From Aegilops tauschii subsp. strangulata (taxonomy: Eukaryota; Streptophyta; Magnoliopsida; Poales; Poaceae), in NCBI RefSeq assembly GCF_002575655.3, contig NC_053041.3, forward strand, positions 371,363,054-371,427,053: 64,000 bases of DNA, written 5' to 3'. Numbering within the stretch: the stretch's first letter is position 1; every line of letters starts with the position of its first letter. A program made the position numbers and the translations under genes. Below, in pieces: positions 55,021-64,000 of this stretch. Below the pieces are notes generated by a model. That model was not told where the DNA came from and did no database searches. It saw only the letters and a program-made list of their open reading frames with translations.

Positions 55021-56460
55021 TCGTCTATAGCTATATACTTTCTCTGCTTCAGCGGTCGGTAGGCGTCACAACCGCAGCACGGAGGCCCCTTTCTCTTGCG
55101 GAGTGCCTCGAAGTTCAGGCACAGTTGGCCGAATCCCAGGGCGCGGCCGTCGGCATCTGGGGCAGGCTGCGGAGCCCCTGGAGTGGCGACCTCGGGAGCC
55201 TTGGGCCGCGTCAGCTCCCCAGCCACCACCTCAGGACCGCTTCCCCAAGCTTCAGGAGCGGCGATCTCAGGAGCCTCGGATCGCACCGGCTCTTCAGTCG
55301 CCCCCTCAGGACGGCTCAACCGAGCCTTGGGGGCTGCCATCTCAGGAGTACCGGGCTGCGTCGCTTCATCGGCAGCCGCCCCGGCGGCACTCGGCGGCGC
55401 CCGCCCCCCAGCATCCACCTCCGAGGCATGCGCCGCGGGGACGACAGGTAGATGGACCACAAGGACAGGGTTCTCATGGGGCCCCTCAAGTCCGTCCGGG
55501 CGTAGCCCCCATTCGTCAAAGAGGGGCCTCTGCCTCACGAACCCCTCCGTGTTCGAGCAAAAGTACAAGAGGCAGCCCTCCTTTGGAAGTGCGGCTGGCA
55601 CGGGGTCGCTCGTCAAGAGCTCGAGCATCGTGTGCAGTGTCTCAGGAGGAAGTGCAGGTACATGGAGCCTCATGGGGTTCCTGCTGCCGGTGAAGGTCCA
55701 CATCCGTCGAGAATGGCGCTGGAGAGGAGCAATGCGGCACTAGACGAACTCCTTCACCACCATGGGCGCCGTCACCCCAAGCTCCTTTAACCTGGTCAGC
55801 CGGTGCCAAACATGGGCAAGCCGACGGTCGACAAGCTTCACGTGCCCCCACCCGGAGCTGGGTACAGCCAGCGCCCGGGGAAGCAAGAGCAGGGAATTGA
55901 GCACGCCGACATCCACGAACACTCACCGCTTTCGAAATCCACTTACAACCGGCGAGAGCTCGAAGTCGATCCCCGAGTCGGCTGTCGCCGCCACAGCCTG
56001 AAAGGTTACGCACCCTGAGCACTGACGGGCGTTGGTCAGGTGAAGCGAGAAGAAATGGCGAAACAAGGCCACGGAGGGAGCAATGCCCACCATGGCCTCG
56101 CAGACGAAGGCGAAGACAGCAACGAGAATGATGGATTAGGGATCCAGATGCAGTGTGTGGACTTGGTAATGCAAGATTATAGCATTGAAGAAGTCAGAGA
56201 AGGGGGGGAATCAGGCCTGCCAAGAGGGCGTGGAGATGAATGGGGATCTCGGTGGCCGCCATGTTGACCATGGCATGGGAATCAGGCCGAGCCACCGTCG
56301 CATTCCACTCATTGGAACTGGCGGCAAGCATCGGACAGATCTTGTCCAGCGTCTCCCGATTGACCACCGTCGACCGCTCGAGGGTGGGCTCGAAGGCCGG
56401 CAGAGATTCGACCGGGGCGCGGGTTTTCCCCTTCTTCTTCCTCGTCAACCTCGGCACCAT
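55021..56460 (-). pseudogene. E9 antisense gene, 5' part (putative gypsy-type transposon domain, PF04195-like)
   Basis: Start MVPRLTRKKKGKTRAP at 56460. A one-base shift at a C7 run (56201-56207) leads into FFNAIILHYQVHTLHL, AVFAFVCEAMVGIAPSVALF and RHFFSLHLTNARQCSGCVTF, which fits the plant putative gypsy-type transposon family (PF04195, by recall). Then SGWGHVKLVDRRLAHVWHRL, LKELGVTAPMVVKEFV and MRLHVPALPPETLHTMLELL. Nonsense codons interrupt it at about 56129, 55947 and 55740-55742. The last 229 codons (55703-55021) are open and Pro/Ala-rich at the end. It lies opposite to the element's own transcription, so it would need its own promoter near 56500. Confidence 0.7.
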
Positions 56461-56720
56461 GTCGAAAGGGGAGGACCGGCATTGGCATCAGAGCCAAGAA
56501 GGTGGAGGAGACAAGGGAGCGCGCGGCAAGCAATGAAGACGAAGCTGAGTTGGCGACGGCGACCGCCAAGCTCGGCGAATATCAAGGCTGCGTGGGGAAG
56601 TGGCGGGTGCCCACGTCCCATCAATCGCCACGCGGCCACTGAGGCCGCATGCAGATGGGGTCCGCAGTGCTCCGCCCTTGCCCTTTGGCTTCGCCTCGAA
56701 GCCAATTCCGAGCGCACCTT

Positions 56721-56735
56721 GGGCCCGGGGGCTAC
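56721..56735 (+). other. E9 polypurine tract
   Basis: GGGCCCGGGGGCTAC directly before the 3' LTR. Confidence 0.8.
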
Positions 56736-57629
56736 TGTCGGCGTCCGGCGAACGGGGGTACCCAGACTTGCCTGCCTGCGGCCCACGGCGTGGCTCCGTC
56801 AACGGCCCGGTATGGCCCAGCTTTAGCAACAACAACTCAAGACCCTCGCGAGGGGCCAAGCCTCACGAGGCGGACGACACCAAGACCTCCCTGGGGGCGG
56901 CCTCACTAGGTTGGCTCCAGAGGAGCGGAGATATCTATGCAAGAGGCACCTCACGAGGTTCACATGACATGAGCCATGACGACCAAGGCGAGGCGGGCGC
57001 CAGCGGGCACAGCGTACCGGTTTCCTCTTTGGTTCTAAGGAGGCAAGCCCAGGCGCGGGGTCCCGAGGAATCAATCAAAGGTTTCCATATCGGTGCAACA
57101 AGACCAAGACCGCCAGGACGGCAAGACGGAGGTCATCACGGAGCCCACCGCAGCGTCTCCACCAGAGCCTTTTGCAGGCAAAGACTACTTTTGTCAGGAT
57201 AGCTTGTACTACTTGTCTCCCTTCAAATTTGGCCGTTGTGGGATCCCTTCCCGCCTACATTTGGGAAGAGGACCAAGGCCACTATAAATAGGACTTAGCC
57301 AGCACCATAGTGGGGGACGGATCCATTCCATCCATTCCACCCTCACCATCTCACCAGCTCATCGAGCTCAAGAATACCTCACCTCCTGAGGCTGCTCGGC
57401 CACTGTACTAGTTCATCCTCAGCCCCTCGAGGCAATCCACCACAAAGCTGGAATAGGGTATTACACCGCAAGGTGGCCCGAACCAGGATAAACTGCTGTG
57501 TCTCTTGTCCCTAGGGTTCGTCGAGCTAGGCCGTGGAACCATTGAGCAGGCAGACTAGGAGGGGAGAGTTCTTCGCATGCACCCGACAGTTCGAACCTCT
57601 CAAGGGTCTGCGGAACCCGAAATCCAACA
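56736..57629 (+). repeat. E9 3' LTR
   Basis: 894 bp, TATAAATA at 57283-57290. Ends AAATCCAACA; the 5' copy ends AAATCCGACA. Confidence 0.92.
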
Positions 57630-58275
57630 GGGTTGAGCTTCAAATTGATCTTGCATAGATTAGCAAACGTCTCCTCCAAATCCTGAATAAGGGTGGCTCT
57701 ATCCTTGGTCTTGACCACAATGTCATCCATATAAGTTTCTATATTTATGTGCAGTTGTGGCTCAAAACCAATCTGGACTGCCCTTGCAAAAGTGGACCCA
57801 ACACTCTTTAATCTGAATGGCATGCGGACAAACAGTACGTACCACATGGAGTAATGAACGACGTCTTCTCTTCATCTTCCTTGTACATGAAGATTTGGTG
57901 ATACCCAGAATATGCATCCAAAAAGGAGAGCAAATCACAACCTGAGGTGGAAACCACAATCTGATCAATACGCGACAAGGGAAACGGGTCCTTCGGGCAA
58001 GCCTTGTTCAGATCTGTGAAATCTATGCAAAGCCTCCACTTCCCTTTAGCCTTCCGGACTACCACTGGATTTGCCAACCACGTGGGATGCAGCACTCCTC
58101 TGACTAAACCAGCTGCCTCAAGTTTCTTGATCTCCTCCGCAATGAACTGCTGCCTCTCCAAGGCCTGCTTCCGGACTTTCTGCTTGACAGGTCGGGCATG
58201 TGGGCAGATAGCAAGGTGGTGCTCGATTACCTTCCTGGGAACATCGGGGATATCAGATGGTTGCCAGGCAAACAC
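57630..58275 (-). pseudogene. E8 reverse transcriptase, N-terminal and catalytic part
   Basis: WQPSDIPDVPRKVIEHHL, then KGKWRLCIDFTDLNKACPKD and SFLDAYSGYHQIFM, then after a one-base shift near 57830 the catalytic box ETYMDDIVVKTKD. The frame stops at E9 after INLKLNP and resumes at 50133. Copies element RNA into DNA in family members. Confidence 0.9.
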
Positions 58276-59250
58276 ATCGATATTCGCCCGCAGGAAGGCA
58301 ACGAGCGCACTTTCCTATTTGTCATCGAGGGTGGCGCTGATAGTGAAAGTACCATCAACGCCAGCCAGCCCTATCGGGACATTATTCACTTGGGGTGCAG
58401 TGACCTTGGATATCTTGTTGTTGGAACACTCCAGCACGTCGTCAACGGGTGACGTGCACATGGTGGGGGCACGCTTCCCGGACTCTTTGCCGAAGTCCCT
58501 ACAACCCTTCTTCTTTTCCTTGCTTTCCTTGGCGGGAACTACTCCTGCTGCTGCCTTTGCCGTGACCGCGTCCCGGTACATCTTGTCCACACAAATGATT
58601 GCATTCTTCTCATCTGATGGGATGGTGATGACTCCCAGTGGCCCAGGCATCTTCAAGGTGTTGTAGGCATAGTGGGATGCCGCCATGAATTTAGCCAGGG
58701 CCGGGCGTCCAAGAATCCCATTGTATGGCAGGGGGAGATCGACCACATCAAACACAATCCTCTCAGTCCGGTAGTTCAGTTCTCCCCCAAACGTTACCGA
58801 CAACGTGATCTTTCCCTTAGGATGGCTCCTACTGGGATTAACTCCTTGAAACATGCCGGTAACCTCTAGTTCTTCCTCTGCTATCTGAAGCATGCTAATA
58901 ACTGCTGGGGAGATCAGATTCAACCCGGCCCCGCCGTCCACCAACATCTTTGTGACCTTGAGGTTGCGAATTGCTGGAGAGACCAACAATGGCAAACACC
59001 CTACCGCAGTGGTACGGCTAGGATAATCCTCCTCGTCAAAGATGATGGGCATGCGTGACCACTTGAGCGGCTTCCGGGCCTTTGGCGCTGGTTCCACGGC
59101 ATTGACTTCTCGCGCCCACCACTTGAGCTGGCGGTGAGAGGTGTGCAGAGATGCACCCCCGTCAATGCACAGGGCGTCAGTGGCCTTCTGAAACTCTTGC
59201 TCGCTGGTTTCCTCTTCATCCCCTCCATCACTCTCATCTTCACAGACTTC
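58276..59250 (-). pseudogene. E8 aspartic protease
   Basis: Frame 59097-58315 carries TKMLVDGGAGLNLISPAVIS (active site D-G-G-A) and LPYNGILGRPALAKF (ILG segment). Upstream, in another frame, DGGASLHTSHRQLKWW is the end of the gag-protease linker. A single TAG separates it from reverse transcriptase in the same frame. Confidence 0.85.
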
Positions 59251-59306
59251 TTTCTCTCAACCTCTAGCGGGCTTTCCTTGGTTTCAAAAGGGTTTTCCTG
59301 GGAGAT

Positions 59307-61298
59307 TTACTTCACCACCTCGGCCCTTACCGCCAATAACATTCTGACCCTTTTCCTTGTCATGCTTCTCATACTCTGCTTTCTGCTCTTGAAAAGCTGG
59401 TCAACCTGATAGCACTCATGAAGGTCGTGGCCTTTGGTTCGATGAATCTTGCAATACGGACCATCACCTTTCCCAGCCTTCTCGGCAGCCGCAGCGTCCC
59501 GGCAGTCAGCGCACACGGCAGCTTCCTTGCCGGGGCCCTCAGCTTTGCCCTTCTTGCCGGTACTAAGCGCCCCCGAACCTTCAACAGTCATCACTGCCTT
59601 ATCCTTCCGCTTCTTACTGCGCTTCTTGCTCTTCTTCTGACTGGTTGACTCATCATCATCCTCTGAATCGACATTGGCACAATCTCCCTCTCCGGGAAAC
59701 TTTCTTCCCTCCTCCATCCAAGCACACTTATCCACCAAGGTGTAGAGCTCCTTCACAGTCTTGCGCAACCGCACGTTCATCTTGGAACGAATCCAGCGGT
59801 TGCGCACATTGGACTGGAAGGCAGCTATCATAGCTGTTGGATGGATATTTAGGATATTTCTATGAACTTTGTTGAATCTCTGTAAATACTTACGGCGGGT
59901 TTCTCCTTCCTTCTGTTGGAGAAGCTGCAAGCCGCTGGGCTTGTCGGGGTCTTGATGACCGCTGATGAAGGCGCCAATGAACTCATGGCACAGTTCAGCC
60001 CATGGCAAAATGGAGTTCTCCGGCAGGTGCATCAGCCAACACCTCACATTGGACTTGAGAGCCAAAGGGAAGTAGTTGGCAAAAACATCCTCATCTCTTC
60101 CCCCGGCAGCCTGAACAGCGATGGTGTAGATGCTCAGGAACCCTGCCGGGTTCAGCCTCCCATTGTACTTCTCAGGTATCTCTGGCTTAAACGTGCGAAC
60201 GGACGGCCAACAGACTTGCCGCAGCTCATGAGTAAAGGCAGGGCAGACAACCTCGAAAGGTAGGCACCCACCAATACCGAGCGCGGGCTCGTCTATGTCG
60301 GGGCCGTTCCACCCATCGGTTCGGCGGGGGTCATCGCGGCGTTGCTCGAGAACGACGCGCATGTCCTCCCTCCGTCTATCCTCCGGGGCCCGCCGTTGGC
60401 CTGGATGTGCTCGAGGGTCAGAAGAGGCCATCGAGACGTCGTCGGGGTCTTGATTCTGCTGCGCTCGCGCTGGCTGCCGTGGTGGGGACTGTACCGTGGG
60501 GATGGCCCCTTCCGTACGGTCAGCAGCATGAGCCGACGCTGTCTCTTGGGGAGGCCGTGGTGGGCCAGCTCGCCGTGAGCCCCCAGCTTCGGCGAAACCG
60601 AGCATACTTTGGATGGTGGCACACCATTCGTCCATCTGCTCGGCCGCTGGCGGAAACCTCAGCAGTAGCTGAGCCCGCGCCATGGCCTCCGTGGCTGTAT
60701 TTGGCATGGGTGATGATGAAGTCGATCGCACCGTCGCTCATCTCCTGACGATGCCAGCGGCGGCAGCACTGCGCCCCCGCTACTGCGGGGCGACCACCTG
60801 GATGGAAGGGTGGTGCGGCGAAGGCGCTCGAGGGCCGGCGGCTCCATTGGGCGCAGCGGCTTGGTCGACCCGTCCCGGGGAGGGTGCACGCACCGCGGTC
60901 TCCCTCGCGATGGGGGCGGCCGGAGGGCGGCGATTCGCCCCGGTCCGAGCGCCATTCTTGTGGCTATGCCCGTCGGTGGGAGGAAGGGGTGCAAATGGAG
61001 TAACCCCTTCACCAGTACCTTGTGGAGCATGACCGACGGGGTGTTGCTGATGCTGCTCTCCTCCGATGTCTCCTGCTCCTGCGCCGGCCGCGAGGGAAGT
61101 GTTGACGGTGCCGCCTGCTCCGACCACATCTCCAGCAGCGTCCGCGTCCTCGCGCGTCTCCGCACCCCCCGCGGCGTTAGAGGCCGCGGGCGGCGGAGCC
61201 TTCGAGATGGATGGATGATCCGAAGAACCGGGTTTCTTCTTGGGCGCCACAGTCGATGACGCTGTCGAAGATGAGGTGATGAAGATGACGCGTTGCAC
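59307..61298 (-). pseudogene. gag: E8 gag
   Basis: Frame from ATG 61298 (MQRVIFITSSSTASSTVAPK) to the stop at 59307 is continuous except for TAG at 60780-60782 and a TGA shortly after (about 60745). Starting instead at the internal ATG 60731 gives 474 open codons. The N-terminal third is low-complexity Pro/Ala/Arg; the core has FKPEIPEKYNGRLNPAGFLS and LPENSILPWAELCHEFIGAF; a Lys/Ser-rich nuclear-signal-like stretch (QKKSKKRSKKRKDK) precedes a zinc finger YCKIHRTKGHDLHECYQV. This finger type is typical of Tat-lineage Gag. Confidence 0.82.
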
Positions 61299-61325
61299 AC
61301 ACCTTCAGGTTCGCGCAATCGATCC

Positions 61326-61344
61326 CCCTACCTGGCACGCCAAA
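61326..61344 (-). other. E8 primer-binding site
   Basis: The minus strand reads TTGGCGTGCCAGGTAGGGG two bases from the 5' LTR start. Confidence 0.8.
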
Positions 61345-61346
61345 GA

Positions 61347-62253
61347 TGTTGCGGGAAACCACAGCCACCTGTGGGACCAAAGGGCCCCTTGCTGCTTCGG
61401 AAGGGGGAGGTCGCATTGCACAAAGAGCAGACGAGCGTGGGGCAGCATGGCCGAGATCACGCATGCATTTTTACCCAGGTTCGGGTCACCGTGAGGCGTA
61501 AAACCCAACTCCTGCTTTGGTGGATTGATGGTGGAAAAGCTGGTGGGGAGGCGTACCACACTGCCCGACAGGAGTTGCCTCACGGCGACCATGGCCACGC
61601 GTATGGGGGTGTGAGTTATCCAACTTTCTAACCCTTTCTACGGTTGCCATGGGCCTCCTATTATAGATCAAGGGGTTACCACAATGGCAAAGTAGTCATT
61701 ATGCACTGATAAGAGAGCAAATAGTGCTATTATACCTAACTCTGTAGGCGGACAGGGCACATTAAATGCACCACTCAATGTCACATCGTTGCTCGCCCGG
61801 CAAGCCTTGCCGGGCTATCTTGCCAGCTCCATGCCTGCTCGCTTGACACGTCGCAGTACGGGTGTCATCTTTAGGTATCTTCTGTAGAAAGAGGCCGCCA
61901 TGTGGCGAATGGCTGCCACTTAGTCACTTTGCGGCTTGACACAACACTGATTGACAACGTGGGTCGTGGCGGAGTAGTTGGTGAGGTGGTTTCGCCTCTG
62001 TGAGTCCCGGCAGGCCCTGCCGGGACATCTGCTTCCGGGGGTGATCCCGCCCTTGTCGAGCTCGCCTGCCCGGCAAGGGGGGCTTTTCTCCTGGAGGTAT
62101 CTTGCTTCTCTGGCTTGGTTTGGTCCTCTTGATCTGCATGATGGCCCCTTAATGCTTTTGGTTCCTTGCACTTTGGCTTGGGTTGGTGACTTAACCTTGT
62201 TCCCGTGCCTATGCACAGTCTGGGCAACAGACCCAGGGTTTGTTGCACCGACA
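61347..62253 (-). repeat. E8 5' LTR (907 bp)
   Basis: Matches 44409-45327 with several percent substitutions and one 12-bp indel. Flanked on the right by CCCAC. Confidence 0.9.
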
Positions 62254-62371
62254 CCCACGGATTGATAAACCTTAGGTCATCCACTTGAGGGAGAATTGCT
62301 ATTGTCCTACAAAACTCTGCGCTTGGAGGCCCAACACGAGTCTAGAAGAATAAGTTTTGTAGTAGACATCA
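62254..62371 (+). repeat. E7 LTR, last 118 bp
   Basis: Continues the E7 LTR after E8 (CCCACGGATTGATAAACC) and ends GTAGTAGACATCA, matching E3 9174-9292. Confidence 0.85.
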
Positions 62372-64000
62372 CTGCGTCGGCCACTGACTTGGTCATACCT
62401 TTCCTTGTGGAGTGAATTTTGCACTCCACATGCTATTGAGTTTCCCATGCTCTCTGTAGACTAGTCATGTCACCAGCGTATACTAATACTCTCTAAAGCT
62501 TCTCGATCATTCCTTGTGTAATGTAGCGCAAACAGTGACTGCTTCTTTCTGCAAAATGTAAAGATCAACTGGGCCCAATAATGCAACAGTTTTCCTTCAA
62601 CACATTGGCTCCTTTTGTGCAGTTCAACTAAAATCAAAATCGAAATAGCAACAAGTAGAGGTTTTGGTATCCCTGTGTGCACAAATAGGTATAAAGGAAA
62701 CAATTACTGACCAATAACGATTGATGACTTATACGCCCACAAGAAAAAAATATCTACCTTATCTTAATGGGAAACAAAGTAGGACAGTAGCAATTCTCAA
62801 ACAATGTCATTCATTCATATTAACTGAGACATTATCTTAACAATACATTGGTTAAACATGTATAAAGAACGACAAAGCAGGAAAGTACCATTCCTAAAAC
62901 AGTGTAACTGATTCATATTAACATAGACATTATCTTAACAATACCTTGGTTAAACATGTAGAAAAAACTACAAAGCATGAGTGTCATATCTAAAACATTG
63001 TAATTGATTCATAATAACAGAGACATTATCTCAACAATACATTTGTTACACATGTACTCCCACCAATCCCTAACAGAAATAGTACTCTCACCGATCCCTA
63101 ACAAGTATTGCAGTTTTGAACTAAGATTCAGTAGTTAATTCTAGGAGTGGCATTGCTTAATTTTACCAGTGGCATTAGATTAACAAAAAGCATAAACAGT
63201 TGCAAGGGAGATTCGGCGCAATAGCACCATGTGCTTCCATCGACTTATAAAGGGGGTGATGCAGAGTTTTTTGTAACAAAGAAACAAGCATCATGTCTGG
63301 CTTGGTCCCATTTTTGTTCACTTAATGGGAAAGGACAGCAACACAATAGCTTCAATTCAACATTTATTTAAAACAGTACCAATTAGCACAACATCTCAAA
63401 GCACACTGCACAACCATGTGGATGAAGGCTAGTACTGACCTTTCATGAGGCAGACAACATCAAATATGAATCTGCCAACACGAATAGGAAATCCAATCTC
63501 GTTTTGTGTATTTCAACTAAATCAAGCAAAGTTGCCGGTGTGACATTTAAGTTGAACTGCACAAAACACTCTTAAACAAAAGTGTTTTGCGTAGTGAAGC
63601 AAAAGGTCGCAATAGCAACGAGTTGAATAGATATCCCTGTTTTCACAGAGGTAAAAAAAGGAAACAATTACTGGCAATAAAGGAGGATGAAACATATGGC
63701 CATAAAAAGAAGCATCTACCTTATCTTCATGGAAAACAAAGTAGGACAGTAGCATTTCTAAAATGGTGGCATTGATTCATATTAACATAGACATTCTCTT
63801 AAAATAACATTCGTCAAAAATGTAATTTACTTTTAACAGCGACATTGCTTAAATTTTCCAGCGGCATTCGTAGATTAACAACAACAAAATAGTTGTATGG
63901 GACATGGGACATGATAGCACCATGTGCCTCCACACGTATAAATGGGTGATGCAGAGTATGTTGCCAAGCAACTTATCTATGTTGGTCCCATATTTGTTAT
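62372..64000. repeat. Unassigned AT-rich DNA with large degenerate duplication
   Basis: No gene recognised. Block 62590-63260 and block 63600-63960 are diverged copies (for example TACCTTATCTTAATGGGAAA at about 62755 against a near match at 63717). The first block contains about three tandem units of roughly 98 bp (62782-62880, 62881-62978, 62979-63056, core GACATTATCTTAACAATAC), the second only one. It could be the 3' flank of a gene or an old unclassified transposon. Confidence 0.6.

Larger units (their letters stand above)
50134..57629 (+). mobile_element. E9: non-autonomous Gypsy element with antisense spliced accessory gene
   Basis: LTRs 50134-51026 and 56736-57629 (893 and 894 bp, TGTCGG to CC(G/A)ACA). 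Flanks AGGTT (50129-50133) and GGGTT (57630-57634) form a TSD with one mismatch and interrupt E8's reverse-transcriptase frame. PBS and PPT show plus-strand orientation. The 5.7-kb interior has a gag-position ORF on the plus strand and a long gene on the minus strand, but no reverse transcriptase, RNase H or integrase. Confidence 0.9.
44409..62253 (-). mobile_element. E8: Tat-type Gypsy element with dual RNase H, TSD CCCAC, split by E9
   Basis: LTRs 44409-45327 and 61347-62253; CCCAC at 44404-44408 and 62254-62258. On the minus strand: 5' LTR (right), PBS, gag, protease, reverse transcriptase, RNase H, a second archaeal-type RNase H, integrase, a 2-kb 3' region with an antisense ORF, PPT and 3' LTR. 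The second RNase H and the gag zinc finger C-X2-H-X5-H-X4-C are hallmarks of Tat-lineage elements. Stops and frameshifts have disabled it. Confidence 0.9.

Noticed and set aside
59134..61259. Plus-strand ORFs opposite E8 gag (for example 60810-61259)
   Set aside because: Shadows of the high-GC gag frame; no promoter-like order as seen at 45736-46745.
62470..62703. 77-codon minus-strand ORF near the right edge
   Set aside because: AT-rich, no motif and placed next to degenerate repeats; the related frame at 63522-63755 is only partly alike.

Overview
The window looks like intergenic DNA from a large grass genome, most probably a Triticeae cereal (wheat, rye or barley type). I recognise an RLC_Angela Copia element, LTRs that begin TGATACGTCTCC or end TTGTGGGTCATCA, and a CACTA transposon whose ends are built from TTTGCCGTC palindromes. 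I see no ordinary host protein gene, rRNA or tRNA. Nearly every base belongs to a transposable element, and the elements are stacked inside one another. Family names are from recognition only; boundaries come from LTR ends, target-site duplications (TSDs), primer-binding sites (PBS) and polypurine tracts (PPT) read in the sequence.

Layout. E1 (1-6411, minus strand) is a Gypsy-type element with a gag/protease remnant; its 3' LTR is cut by the window edge. E2 (6412-9840, plus) is a Fatima-like LTR with no internal region after it. E3 (7370-9292) is a solo LTR nested in E2 with a perfect ATGGG duplication, and it carries a 397-bp patch copied from an E1-like LTR. From 9841 to 43887 lies the 3' part of a CACTA element with an eight-exon, pseudogenised transposase-associated gene. 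CACTA intron 2 holds E4 (10306-23275), a Tekay/Del-type chromovirus with 3.6-kb LTRs and TSD CCAAT. The CACTA 3' subterminal region holds E5 (26534-43566, minus), a gag-protease element with an intact 360-codon extra ORF. E5 in turn is split by E6 (32006-40338), an Angela Copia element with TSD CTATC.

Right of the CACTA terminus (43887) a WHAM/Sabrina-like LTR (E7) resumes at 43888 and ends at 62371. It is interrupted by E8 (44409-62253, minus, TSD CCCAC), a Tat-type Gypsy element with two RNase H domains and an antisense ORF. E8's reverse transcriptase is interrupted by E9 (50134-57629, plus), a non-autonomous Gypsy element carrying an antisense, spliced accessory gene. The last 1.6 kb (62372-64000) is AT-rich unassigned DNA with a large degenerate duplication.

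Most pol frames are broken by stops and frameshifts. The accessory ORFs tend to survive: a 245-codon pre-gag ORF in E4 with a double-stranded-RNA-binding-like pattern, the 360-codon ORF of E5, the antisense ORF of E8, and the antisense gene of E9 with a frame-preserving 62-bp intron. These accessory reading frames are the best candidates for under-described biology here.
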